DNA of 19,718 nucleotides from Marivivens sp. (GTDB lineage Bacteria > Pseudomonadota > Alphaproteobacteria > Rhodobacterales > Rhodobacteraceae), in assembly GCA_024642185.1 (NCBI GenBank), contig JAHEBR010000018.1, positions 1 to 19,718 of the forward strand. Reading direction: 5' to 3'. Shown piece by piece: positions 1 through 7,038 of the stretch (its first letter is position 1; the number at the start of each line of letters is the position of its first letter). The notes under the pieces were generated by a model. That model did no database searches. It was not told the origin of the DNA and worked only from the letters and a program-made list of their open reading frames with translations. Both the position numbers and the translations under genes were made by a program.

Positions 1-67
1 TGATCTCGGAGACCGAAAGCTCGGGCGCATTACCCGCCGGTTCCGGCCGCTCGTCGAAGAGGTCCAT
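1..67 (-). CDS. xseA: Exodeoxyribonuclease VII large subunit, N-terminal fragment (runs off the left edge)
   Basis: Only the first 22 codons are inside the window. The minus strand reads MDLFDERPEPAGNAPELSVS and then EI. A short acidic/proline leader followed by APE(L/F)(S/T)VSE(I/L) is the usual beginning of alphaproteobacterial XseA, just before its OB-fold domain. XseA with XseB forms exonuclease VII, which degrades single-stranded DNA from both ends into oligonucleotides during repair. The ATG at 67-65 has an AAGGG ribosome-binding site six bases upstream, which supports the start. It is divergent from purD with 69 bases between start codons; xseA next to purD is, from memory, a familiar arrangement in Rhodobacterales. 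The identification rests on a short peptide plus context. Confidence 0.72.
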   Translation of the reverse strand, partial: MDLFDERPEPAGNAPELSVSEI

Positions 68-76
68 TTCGCACCC

Positions 77-105
77 TTGTTATCCTTGCCCCCTGACCTT
101 AGAAC
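77..105 (+). promoter_or_regulatory. Candidate sigma-70 promoter for purD
   Basis: TTGTTA at 77-82 (4/6 match to TTGACA), a 17-base spacer, then TAGAAC at 100-105 (4/6 match to TATAAT). Transcription would start near 112, giving a leader of about 25 bases that includes the purD ribosome-binding site. It is a by-eye match in the only space available between xseA and purD. Confidence 0.3.
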
Positions 106-136
106 GCCGCCAAGCAGAGGCCAAGCGGGGGACGCG

Positions 137-1399
137 ATGAATATCCTCATCCTGGGAAGCGGCGGGCGCGAACACGCCATCGCCTGGGCCGTGAAGCAAA
201 ATCCCAAATGCGACCGGCTGATCGTCGCCCCCGGAAACGCCGGGATCGCGACAATCGCCGAATGCGCCGACATCGACATTCTCGATGGCGATGCGGTGGC
301 CGTCTTCGCCGAGGAAAACGCCGTCGATTTCGTCATCGTCGGCCCCGAAGCGCCCCTCGCGGCAGGCGTGGCCGACCGTTTGCGCGATGCCGGACTTTCA
401 GTTTTCGGACCTTCCGCCGCTGCCGCACGCCTCGAAGCCTCGAAATCTTTCACAAAAGCGATCTGCGATGCCGCAAAGGCCCCGACAGCCGCCTACGCCC
501 GCTTCACCGAGCCCCAAGCCGCCAAAGCCTATATCAAAGCCCAAGGCGCCCCCATCGTGGTCAAGGCCGATGGCCTCGCGGCGGGCAAAGGCGTCATCGT
601 TGCCATGACCGAAGCCGAAGCGCTCGACGCCATCGACGATATGTTCGGCGGCGAATTCGGCGCAGCCGGCGCCGAGGTTGTCATCGAAGAATTCATGGAG
701 GGCGAAGAAGGCTCGCTCTTCGTCCTCGTCGATGGCGAAACAGTCGTCCCGATCGGCACCGCCCAAGACCACAAACGTGTCGGCGACGGCGACACCGGCC
801 CCAACACGGGAGGCATGGGCGCCTATTCCCCCGCCCCGGTCCTCAACGCCGCCGTGGAAAAGCGCGCTCTCGATGAAATCGTCCGCCCGACCATGGCCGA
901 GATGGCCCGCCGTGGCATGCCCTATCAAGGCGTCCTCTATGTCGGCCTGATGATCAAGGATGGCGCCCCGCGCCTCGTTGAATACAACGTCCGCTTCGGC
1001 GATCCCGAATGCCAGGTCCTGATGATGCGCCTCGGCGCACAAGCGCTCGACCTCATGCAAGCCTGCGCCGAAGGCCGCCTCGCGGAAACCACGCCACATT
1101 GGGCCGACGACCATGCCGTCACCGTGGTCATGGCCGCCAAGGGCTATCCGGGCGCCTATCAAAAAGGCAGCGCAATCAAGGGGCTGGCCGCAATCGAGGA
1201 AACCTCCTCCCAGATTGCCTTCCACGCTGGCACCAGCGCCCAAAACGGCGCAATCCTCGCCACCGGCGGCCGCGTCCTCAACATCACCGCCCGCGGCAAG
1301 ACCCTCAAAGAAGCCCGCGACCGTGCCTATGCACTGGTGGATCAGATCGACTGGCCCGAAGGCTTCTGCCGCCACGATATCGGCTGGCGCGCGCTCTAG
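137..1399 (+). CDS. purD: Phosphoribosylamine-glycine ligase (GARS)
   Basis: Catalyses the second step of purine synthesis: ATP + 5-phosphoribosylamine + glycine to glycinamide ribonucleotide, in the cytosol. The 420-aa length is typical for stand-alone bacterial PurD. Visible motifs are the N-terminal GSGGREHA (residues 7-14), the ATP-grasp segment KADGLAAGKGV (about 143-153), EEFMEGEEGS (about 186-195), DHKRVGDGDTGPNTGGMGAY (about 210-229, the family signature), and the metal-binding VEYNVRFGDPE (about 280-290). The reading frame is open upstream to 77, but I chose ATG 137 because MNILILGSGG is the usual N-terminus and GCGGGGGA lies just upstream; the extra 20 residues resemble no part of the family. 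The gene ends directly at a repeat element and then a strong hairpin terminator, so it is probably monocistronic. Confidence 0.96.
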   Translation: MNILILGSGGREHAIAWAVKQNPKCDRLIVAPGNAGIATIAECADIDILDGDAVAVFAEENAVDFVIVGPEAPLAAGVADRLRDAGLSVFGPSAAAARLEASKSFTKAICDAAKAPTAAYARFTEPQAAKAYIKAQGAPIVVKADGLAAGKGVIVAMTEAEALDAIDDMFGGEFGAAGAEVVIEEFMEGEEGSLFVLVDGETVVPIGTAQDHKRVGDGDTGPNTGGMGAYSPAPVLNAAVEKRALDEIVRPTMAEMARRGMPYQGVLYVGLMIKDGAPRLVEYNVRFGDPECQVLMMRLGAQALDLMQACAEGRLAETTPHWADDHAVTVVMAAKGYPGAYQKGSAIKGLAAIEETSSQIAFHAGTSAQNGAILATGGRVLNITARGKTLKEARDRAYALVDQIDWPEGFCRHDIGWRAL

Positions 1400-1460
1400 T
1401 TCTTTTGGCCTAAAATACTCCGGGGGAGCGCCCACAGGGCGCGGGGGCAGAGCCCCAAAA
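1400..1460 (+). repeat. Structured intergenic repeat, copy 1
   Basis: Starts on the base after the purD stop. The order is a conserved leader (TTCTTTTGGCC, then AAATACTCCGGGG), a variable hairpin with stem GCGCCC/GGGCGC and loop ACA (1428-1442), and a fixed hairpin GGGGC-AGA-GCCCC (1444-1456). A second copy lies at 11878-11938 with the same order and a different but still self-complementary variable stem. Reading from memory, similar strings are common between genes in Rhodobacterales genomes; I know of no assigned function. Confidence 0.75.
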
Positions 1461-1462
1461 CG

Positions 1463-1490
1463 AAAAGCCGCGCCCAAAGGCGCGGCTTTT
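1463..1490. terminator. Bidirectional rho-independent terminator between purD and carD
   Basis: A perfect 12-bp inverted repeat (AAAAGCCGCGCC / GGCGCGGCTTTT) with a CAAA loop at 1475-1478. The stem has a G+C-rich core flanked by A-tract and T-tract, so either strand gives a hairpin followed by U residues. It lies between the convergent genes purD (+) and carD (-) and can terminate both. Confidence 0.9.
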
Positions 1491-1504
1491 GTTTAACGTT
1501 AAAC
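1491..1504. other. 14-bp perfect palindrome next to the purD/carD terminator
   Basis: GTTTAACGTTAAAC is a perfect dyad, A+T-rich against a G+C-rich background. It directly follows the terminator stem and ends seven bases before the carD stop complement. It could extend the terminator structure or be a protein-binding site; no function is assignable. Confidence 0.5.
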
Positions 1505-1511
1505 AACCAGA

Positions 1512-2018
1512 TCAGGCTGCGCGACCAACCAGAACCGAATCGATTTCCTTGGCGGCAGCGATCTCGTCATTGCCGGCCACAGCCGCGATCTCGCGGGTCA
1601 GGCGCTCAAGTGCGGCTTCATAAAGCTGACGTTCCGAATAGCTCTGTTCGCGCTGATCGTCGGCGCGGTGCAGGTCGCGCACCACCTCGGCAATCGCAAT
1701 CAGATCGCCCGAATTGATCTTCTGTTCATATTCCTGCGCCCGGCGCGACCACATGGCCTTCTTGACCTTGGCCTTGCCCTTCAGCGTCTTCATCGCATGC
1801 GCGACAACATCGGGCGAGGAAAGCCCGCGCATCCCGATCTCGAGCGCCTTGTTCGTGGGCACGCGCAGGGTCATCTTGTCCTTCTCGAACGAGATGACAA
1901 ACAACTCCAGCTCAAATCCCGCAACTTCCTGCTTCTCGATCGACACGATCTTGCCCACCCCATGCGCGGGATAGACAACAAACTCGTTCGGGCTGAACTC
2001 GGCTTTCTTCTTGGTCAT
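1512..2018 (-). CDS. carD: CarD/CdnL-family RNA polymerase-binding transcription regulator
   Basis: A 168-aa global transcription factor that binds the RNA polymerase beta subunit and stabilises open promoter complexes, notably at rRNA and other growth promoters. The N-terminal Tudor-like RNAP-interaction domain (about residues 8-65) starts with FSPNEFVVYPAHGVGKI. The helical C-terminal DNA-binding domain carries MWSRRAQEYEQKINSGD, with Trp90 matching the tryptophan that, in studied homologues, wedges into the upstream edge of the bubble. The frame is open 12 codons further upstream, but ATG 2018 has AAAGGA at proper spacing and gives the standard MTKKK N-terminus. It ends at the shared terminator with purD. 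A probable own promoter and a foldable leader lie upstream, so it need not depend on the fdxA operon. Confidence 0.95.
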   Translation of the reverse strand: MTKKKAEFSPNEFVVYPAHGVGKIVSIEKQEVAGFELELFVISFEKDKMTLRVPTNKALEIGMRGLSSPDVVAHAMKTLKGKAKVKKAMWSRRAQEYEQKINSGDLIAIAEVVRDLHRADDQREQSYSERQLYEAALERLTREIAAVAGNDEIAAAKEIDSVLVGRAA

Positions 2019-2036
2019 ATTCGTCCTTTCAGGGCA

Positions 2037-2095
2037 CCAGAACCCGCCCGACAAGACAACCGGCGGGGACGAACGCTTGTCTCCGTCGGGTCTGG
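2037..2095 (-). promoter_or_regulatory. Potential folded 5' leader of carD
   Basis: A nested inverted repeat lies 19-77 bases upstream of the carD start. Stem segments (plus-strand coordinates) are CCAGA 2037-2041 with TCTGG 2091-2095; CCCGAC 2047-2052 with GTCGGG 2085-2090; and AGACAA 2054-2059 with TTGTCT 2077-2082, closing a 17-base loop. That is 17 Watson-Crick pairs with a 5-base bulge. CCCG is duplicated at the bulge, so the outer helix can shift register. It falls inside the transcript expected from the promoter at 2138-2146. Regulatory function is inference. Confidence 0.4.
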
Positions 2096-2137
2096 TCGTC
2101 GGCGATTTCGGGTCAGATTTTCTGCAACATCACAAAC

Positions 2138-2146
2138 ATCATACCA
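2138..2146 (-). promoter_or_regulatory. Candidate extended -10 promoter of carD
   Basis: The minus strand reads TGGTATGAT: a TGn extended -10 motif followed by TATGAT (5/6 match; hexamer at 2143-2138). It lies in a local A/T-rich patch. No good -35 is visible, which is typical of extended -10 promoters. Transcription would begin near 2131 and give a leader of about 113 bases. Confidence 0.45.
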
Positions 2147-2272
2147 CAAAAACGGCATTCTTGAAAGCGGCGCCCTGCGCCCGCCCCGTCAGCGGGATAG
2201 CCCTTGTTTTCAAGGCCATTGGCATCACGATGGGGTGAAAAGGCAGCGGATCAGAGCCAAGGACGCGAATCG

Positions 2273-3196
2273 CTAGCTAGGCTGGCTCAACTCGGCCACG
2301 GCCTCTTTCATGGCGGGCCGCGCAAGGGCAAACCCGGCGGCCACACCCATCAAGATCAGCACAAGGTAGGCCGGGATCTGCCAATCCATGGCCGCAAGGC
2401 CCGGCAGGATCGTCTCGGCCATCCGGTCGCCCGCGTTGATCGCCGCATGAAGAAGCGCCACCGGCCAGATCGATCCACGGGCCTTGAGGAAGAACCATGT
2501 AAACAGAAGGCTCAGGGCCAGATTCAGCACGACGAAGAACATCACTTCGACGATATCGCGCCCGAGAAGAACCGGAGCATGCCAAAGCGCCCAAAGACCC
2601 CCCAGAACTAGCCCGGCCCGAAGGGGGCTCGCGAGAGACAGCATCAAGGGAAGCGCAAAGCCACGAAGGCCGGGCTCTTCGCCCAGGCCGGCTCGCAAGA
2701 TCAGAAAGGTCAAAAGTCCCCCAGCGGGCCCTATGAGGACCGTCGAAACCGTTCCAAGTGACAGGTCAACCGTACCCAAGACGTTCGGCTCGCCCAGTGC
2801 CGCGACGATGATCGCCAAGGCATAGGCCAAGACCGGAAGAAGCAACGCGGCCCCAATCCATTTGGCGCTGGCGCGTGCGGGGGCCAAGCCAGACATGACA
2901 ATGCCCACACCTGATTTGCCATAGAAGATGGCCGCGGTCACAAGCGCAGAGATCGTGAAGGCAAAATCCTGAAATCTAGTGAGGACATAGAGAAGAGAAG
3001 GCGGCAAACGCAGGCCATCGGGCAATCCCGCCCATTCCCCGTTCTCGATCCGGCCAAGGAGCTCGGTGGCATCAACCGCGGTTCCTCCGGCGGCCCATCC
3101 CAAAACCGGCATCAGCCCCCAGGCAAGTCCGCAGGACAAAAGGAACCAGACCGACAAAGCGGCCAAAGCTCCCCTTCGGCTGTTATAAGGAATCAT
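2273..3196 (-). CDS. CPBP-family (Abi/Rce1-like) intramembrane protease
   Basis: A 307-aa polytopic membrane protein. The three CPBP signature motifs are present: EEPGLR with Glu173, Glu174 and Arg178; W-ALW-H ending at His206 in a membrane segment; and HAAIN with His250 and Asn254. In characterised relatives (yeast Rce1, bacterial Abi proteins) these residues form a glutamate-dependent intramembrane endopeptidase; the substrate here is unknown. At least seven hydrophobic stretches are visible, including about 11-31, 78-93, 112-134, 148-168, 180-200, 217-237 and a C-terminal helix at about 276-296. ATG 3196 is preferred over the in-frame ATG 3232 because AAGGGGG lies six bases upstream of the former. 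It follows fdxA by 55 bases on the same strand, so it may be the last gene of that operon. Confidence 0.85.
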   Translation of the reverse strand: MIPYNSRRGALAALSVWFLLSCGLAWGLMPVLGWAAGGTAVDATELLGRIENGEWAGLPDGLRLPPSLLYVLTRFQDFAFTISALVTAAIFYGKSGVGIVMSGLAPARASAKWIGAALLLPVLAYALAIIVAALGEPNVLGTVDLSLGTVSTVLIGPAGGLLTFLILRAGLGEEPGLRGFALPLMLSLASPLRAGLVLGGLWALWHAPVLLGRDIVEVMFFVVLNLALSLLFTWFFLKARGSIWPVALLHAAINAGDRMAETILPGLAAMDWQIPAYLVLILMGVAAGFALARPAMKEAVAELSQPS

Positions 3197-3251
3197 ATCG
3201 CGCCCCCTTGCGGGGCACGATAACGGGACCATTCAATTTCTCAAAAGCTGT

Positions 3252-3587
3252 TTAGCCGCCCAGCCCAGGCTTTTCCGAGAAGAGATCAATCTTGCCCGGC
3301 TTGCCGTCCATCTCTTCCGCATCGGGAAGCGGATCCTTGCGGGTGATGATCACAGGCCACATTTCGGCATACTTGCGGTTAAACTCGACCCATTTCTCCA
3401 TGTCCGGCTCGGTATCGGGGCGGATCGCATCGGCCGGGCATTCGGGCTCGCAAACACCGCAGTCAATGCATTCGTCGGGGTGGATCACCAGCATGTTCTC
3501 GCCTTCATAGAAGCAATCCACCGGGCAAACCTCGACACAGTCGGTGTATTTGCAGGCGATGCAGGCGTCGTTGACGATATAGGTCAT
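3252..3587 (-). CDS. fdxA: 7Fe ferredoxin (3Fe-4S/4Fe-4S) FdxA
   Basis: A 111-aa low-potential electron carrier of the Azotobacter FdI class. By alignment to that family, Cys9, Cys17 and Cys50 bind the [3Fe-4S] cluster, and Cys21, Cys40, Cys43 and Cys46 bind the [4Fe-4S] cluster; Cys12 and Cys25 are the usual extra cysteines. The motifs CVEVCPVDC and CIDCGVCEPECP are intact. The C-terminal 50 residues (EKWVEFNRKYAEMWPVI and onward) are the standard FdxA extension. The ribosome-binding site is weak (CCAAGCCC before ATG 3587). It starts 52 bases after the S4 gene and is probably expressed from the helicase promoter. The redox partner cannot be inferred from the neighbours. Confidence 0.95.
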   Translation of the reverse strand: MTYIVNDACIACKYTDCVEVCPVDCFYEGENMLVIHPDECIDCGVCEPECPADAIRPDTEPDMEKWVEFNRKYAEMWPVIITRKDPLPDAEEMDGKPGKIDLFSEKPGLGG

Positions 3588-3639
3588 GGGCTTGGGTCCA
3601 CTTGGGCTGTCGGGCGACTAGCTAGGCCAAGAGTGGCGG

Positions 3640-4032
3640 TCATTCAAGATCGAAAGGGCGCCGCGAGGGATCAAATGCCGCCGCGTTCTGGCGTTCCTTG
3701 CGGCTTGGGCGGCCTTTGCCCTCGTAACCGGGGTTCGACATCGGCCGCGGCTCAGGCTCGGGCGAGAGATCCTCGTAGAGGTTTTGCGCCTCGGGCGCAG
3801 GCCCGCGCCTCTCGCCACAGGCTAGGATCTTGACCACCTTCACATCGCCCTCTTTCACGAAGGTCAGGACCATCCCCGGCCCCACCGCCCGAGAAATCTT
3901 ACTCACCGGAGTGCCATCAACCCGAACCTTGCCGCCGCTCACCACCGAGGCCGCCAGCGTGCGCGTTTTGAAGAATCGCGCATGCCAGAGCCATTTGTCG
4001 ATGCGGATCGAGGGCCGGGCCTCTCCGGTCAC
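3640..4032 (-). CDS. S4-domain RNA-binding protein, Hsp15-like
   Basis: 130 aa. Residues about 8-70 form an S4 RNA-binding domain (IRIDKWLWHARFFKTRTLAA, then VSGGKVRVDGTPV), followed by a charged, proline-rich tail. Size and N-terminus resemble E. coli Hsp15 (HslR, 133 aa), which binds stalled 50S subunits carrying nascent chains. The start codon is GTG 4032-4030, overlapping the helicase stop in a GTGA, so the two genes are translationally coupled. The ribosome-binding site is poor, consistent with coupling. Its position after a Suv3-like helicase suggests a shared RNA-metabolism unit; that functional link is inferred. Confidence 0.88.
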   Translation of the reverse strand: MTGEARPSIRIDKWLWHARFFKTRTLAASVVSGGKVRVDGTPVSKISRAVGPGMVLTFVKEGDVKVVKILACGERRGPAPEAQNLYEDLSPEPEPRPMSNPGYEGKGRPSRKERQNAAAFDPSRRPFDLE

Positions 4033-6785
4033 TTCGTCTTGAAGCCGGCCAGCGCGGCGGCAAAAGGATTGTCGGGGTCGATCTTCTTCTCGCGCTGCGG
4101 ACGGGCCTCAAAGGCCTTGGGTTTTTGCCCGCCTTCGGGCTTCTTGCCCTTGTGGCGATCCTTCTTGCCACCCTTGCCGCGTGGGCGCTCGCCGCCCTCG
4201 GCAGGCTTGCCCCCTTCGCGGCGCTTCTCGCGCGGCGGTCGGGCCGGGCGTTCGGGCCGCGCGGCGCGGCCACCCCAGGTGAAGGTGTAGAACACTTCGA
4301 CCTCGGGCGCGGCCTCTGCCTCAGGCGCGGCCTCTGCCTCAGGCCCGGCCTCGGGTTCGGCGGCTTCAACTGGTTCAGCCCCTTCGGCCGCCGCCTCGAC
4401 AACCGGCTTGACCTTCGGCCGCTCGCCACGCTCGGCCTTGTAGCCAAGGCCCTGCATCAGATCGGCGAACTGGTCGAGCGTCATGCCGGTGATCGACAGC
4501 ATATCGGGGTTGGCTTCAAAGCCGCCCTTGCTGTCCTTGTCGCGCAGCATATCTGCGAGGCGCTCGAGCATGTCGATGCGGATCGCCCGCGCGCCAGCGG
4601 CGCGATAGCCGGCCATGGCATAGGTGCCCGGCACGAGGCCATCAACGGTCGGCACGGTCACAAGGCCCGGCGGCGGCGCCTCGGGGAACTCGTCCAATCC
4701 CTTGGAAAGGCTCCACAAAACAAGGCGCAGACGGGTCGGCGCGGGCTTCAGCAGCAGCGGCATGAAAATGGTGAACTGGCCAAACCGGATGCCATGTTTG
4801 CGCAGCGCGCCGCGGGCCTCCTGATCGAGCGATTTCACATCCTCGGCCACCTCGCCGCGCGGAACGATGCCGAAACCTTCGCCCAGACGGAAGGCAAAGC
4901 CCTTGGCCATCCCGCTCAGCGCCTCGTCGCGCTGCAGCGCGATCATCGGCTCGAAAAGCGCGGCGACCTTACGGTCAATGAAATGCTGCAAGCGGCGCTG
5001 GACCTTCTGGGCCACATCCTCGCCCGCCTCGTCATCGACGAAGGCCACGGCAACGGGGCGCAGCGCATCGGGCCCAGCGGTCAGCTTGCCCACCGCCTCG
5101 GTGCCCCACATGAGGCCGCCCTGCTCGGTGAAATCGATCTCGGTATCGGGCGCGTTATAGAAACGGTCGGCGCGCAGATGGAAATGCGGCGCAAGGGCCT
5201 GAGCGCTTGCCTGCCGGAGGGTTTTGGCCTCGTCGGGGCTTCCGGCCTTGTCCATCCGGAAGCGGAACCCCTCAAGACGACCGACGAACTCGCCGTCAAC
5301 CGTCACTTCACCCTTGTCGTTCACGTCGGCCACAAGGCCCTCCTTCTGCTTGAGCCGGCGAAGGAGAACACTCGTCCGCCGGTCCACAAATCTTTGGGTC
5401 AGCGCGGCATGGAGCGCGTCTGACAGTCGGTCTTCTACAGCGCGGGTTTCCTCGCGCCAATGGCTTTCGTCAGCCAGCCAGCCACGCCGCTGGGACACAT
5501 AGGTCCACGTCCGCACATAGGCCAGACGCTTGGAGAGGGTGTCAATGTCGCCATCTGTCCTGTCAATCCTGCGGACCTGTCGGACAAACCAATCCTGCGG
5601 AACGTGGCCATATTGATGCAGGAAATTGTAGATTTCCCGCAGAAGCGCGGCGTGTTCGCCCCGGCTGATGCCGCGGAAATCGGGAATCCGGCAGACATCC
5701 CAAAGAAGCTCGACCGATTTGCCATCGCTGGCGCGGGCGGCGACCTCGGCATCGGCGGCAAGCGTGCGCAGGGCCGCGAGATCGTCGGATTCGCGCACAC
5801 GGGTCAGCCAGCCGTTGTCGGTTTTCGCCTCGAGGCTTTGTAGCAAGCGGCCGACCGAGCCGAATTGCAGCGCCGAATTGCGCCACTGGAGCTTTTTGAC
5901 GGGGCTGAACCGGTGGTTCTCGATCGCCTCGATCACGTCTGCGTCAAGCTCGGGCGCCTCGCCCGTGACGCCGAAGGTGCCGTGGCTCATATGCCGCCCC
6001 GCACGGCCGGCGATCTGGGCCAATTCATCGGGGGCAAGCGGGCGCATCCGGTGGCCGTCAAACTTGGTCAGCGAGGAAAAGGCCACGTGATTGACGTCGA
6101 GGTTGAGGCCCATGCCGATGGCATCGGTGGCGACGAGGAAATCCACATCGCCGTTTTGATACATGGCGACCTGCGCGTTGCGGGTTCTGGGGCTGAGGGC
6201 GCCCATGACGACCGCCGCGCCACCCTTGGTGCGCCGCAAGAGCTCGGCAATCGCATAGATATTTTCAACAGAAAACCCGACGATTGCCGCCCTTCCCGGC
6301 ATCCGGCTTATCTTTTTCGAACCTGCGTAGGTCAAAGTCGAAAAACGCTCGCGGTGCAGGAATTGCACCCCCGGCACCAGCCCCGCAATCGCGCTGCGCA
6401 TGGTTTCGGAGCCGAGGAACAACGTCTCGTGCAGGCCGCGCGCGTGCAAAAGGCGGTGGGTAAAGACGTGGCCGCGCTCGGGATCGGCGCAAAGCTGGAT
6501 CTCGTCGATAGCGAGGAAATCGCAGCCCATCCCCTGCGGCATCGCCTCGACCGTGCAGACCCAATACTGGACCCGATCCGGCACGATCCGCTCTTCGCCT
6601 GTCACCAAGGCAACCACCGACGGACCCCGAAGTGCTACGATCCGGTCATAAACCTCGCGCGCCAAAAGCCGCAGCGGCAGGCCGATGATGCCGGTCCGGT
6701 GTGCGAGCATCCGCTCGATGGCGTAATGGGTCTTGCCGGTATTGGTCGGCCCCAGAACGGCGGTTATCCGGGAATATTGGTTCAT
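4029..6785 (-). CDS. Suv3-like ATP-dependent DExH RNA helicase
   Basis: 918 aa. Walker A GPTNTGKTH is at residues 12-20, the Walker B/motif II DEIQ at 94-97, motif Ib-type segments follow, and motif VI QIAGRAGRH is at 257-265. This is the arrangement of mitochondrial Suv3 and its alphaproteobacterial relatives, which unwind RNA for degradation. A long conserved C-terminal region (about 280-790) contains further family sequence. The last ~110 residues are low complexity: a Glu/Ala/Pro stretch encoded partly by an 18-bp tandem repeat, then a Lys/Arg/Gly-rich tail. ATG 6785 gives the usual N-terminus (family proteins begin close to ITAVLGPTNTGKTH). The frame also offers ATG 6818, with GAGG five bases upstream, and TTG 6821, so an 11-residue longer protein is possible. 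Confidence 0.92.
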   Translation of the reverse strand: MNQYSRITAVLGPTNTGKTHYAIERMLAHRTGIIGLPLRLLAREVYDRIVALRGPSVVALVTGEERIVPDRVQYWVCTVEAMPQGMGCDFLAIDEIQLCADPERGHVFTHRLLHARGLHETLFLGSETMRSAIAGLVPGVQFLHRERFSTLTYAGSKKISRMPGRAAIVGFSVENIYAIAELLRRTKGGAAVVMGALSPRTRNAQVAMYQNGDVDFLVATDAIGMGLNLDVNHVAFSSLTKFDGHRMRPLAPDELAQIAGRAGRHMSHGTFGVTGEAPELDADVIEAIENHRFSPVKKLQWRNSALQFGSVGRLLQSLEAKTDNGWLTRVRESDDLAALRTLAADAEVAARASDGKSVELLWDVCRIPDFRGISRGEHAALLREIYNFLHQYGHVPQDWFVRQVRRIDRTDGDIDTLSKRLAYVRTWTYVSQRRGWLADESHWREETRAVEDRLSDALHAALTQRFVDRRTSVLLRRLKQKEGLVADVNDKGEVTVDGEFVGRLEGFRFRMDKAGSPDEAKTLRQASAQALAPHFHLRADRFYNAPDTEIDFTEQGGLMWGTEAVGKLTAGPDALRPVAVAFVDDEAGEDVAQKVQRRLQHFIDRKVAALFEPMIALQRDEALSGMAKGFAFRLGEGFGIVPRGEVAEDVKSLDQEARGALRKHGIRFGQFTIFMPLLLKPAPTRLRLVLWSLSKGLDEFPEAPPPGLVTVPTVDGLVPGTYAMAGYRAAGARAIRIDMLERLADMLRDKDSKGGFEANPDMLSITGMTLDQFADLMQGLGYKAERGERPKVKPVVEAAAEGAEPVEAAEPEAGPEAEAAPEAEAAPEVEVFYTFTWGGRAARPERPARPPREKRREGGKPAEGGERPRGKGGKKDRHKGKKPEGGQKPKAFEARPQREKKIDPDNPFAAALAGFKTK
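4306..4359 (-). repeat. 18-bp tandem repeat in the helicase tail
   Basis: Two identical 18-base units (GGCGCGGCCTCTGCCTCA on the plus strand) at 4306-4323 and 4324-4341, followed by a degenerate third unit at 4342-4359. Read on the minus strand they encode an acidic Ala/Glu/Pro hexapeptide repeat (EAEAAP type). The unit length is a multiple of three, so copy-number changes would keep the frame. Confidence 0.8.
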
Positions 6786-6951
6786 CGGGTGGCCCGGGAT
6801 TGGACATAGCAACGGCATCAAAGCCTCGCGGAGTCATTTAGGGGCGGGACGGAAACGTCAAGGACCGGCAGCCGATTTGCCGCATTTTGCCCCGCCTGCA
6901 AATAATCCTGCCAAAATCACGAAAAACTGCTTGGGTTCCGTCACGGCAAAT

Positions 6952-6980
6952 TTGAATTAAGGTTACCAAATCGCCATACT
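6952..6980 (+). promoter_or_regulatory. Candidate sigma-70 promoter for the SCP2/hydrolase operon
   Basis: TTGAAT at 6952-6957 (4/6), a 17-base spacer and CATACT at 6975-6980 (4/6), placed 59 bases upstream of the SCP2 start. It lies in the divergent region shared with the helicase. On the opposite strand TTGACG (6861-6856) is a possible -35 for the helicase, but its -10 is unclear. Confidence 0.4.
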
Positions 6981-7038
6981 TGTGGTGAACGTTTCAGGCG
7001 CCAAATCCGGTGCCAGTATGTCACTGAAAGGACAATCC

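Noticed and set aside
77..136. N-terminal extension of PurD by 20 residues
   Set aside because: The extra residues are unlike any PurD N-terminus; the standard start MNILILGSGG has its own ribosome-binding site.
398..1477. A 359-codon open frame on the minus strand across purD
   Set aside because: It mirrors the purD codons in a G+C-rich gene, has Gly/Ala/Asp-rich composition without domains, and purD is unmistakable on the other strand.
2273..2280. CTAGCTAG, repeated in part near 3618-3624
   Set aside because: Short, includes a stop codon in one case, and has no matching partner structure; likely chance.
4029..4032. Fusion or frameshift between the helicase and the S4 gene
   Set aside because: The GTGA overlap is an ordinary stop/start coupling; both proteins are full length with normal ends.
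4125..6809. Long plus-strand frames (4125-5423 and 5865-6809) antisense to the helicase
   Set aside because: They are antisense to conserved helicase motifs, show no recognisable domain or ribosome-binding site, and are expected from strong third-position G/C bias.
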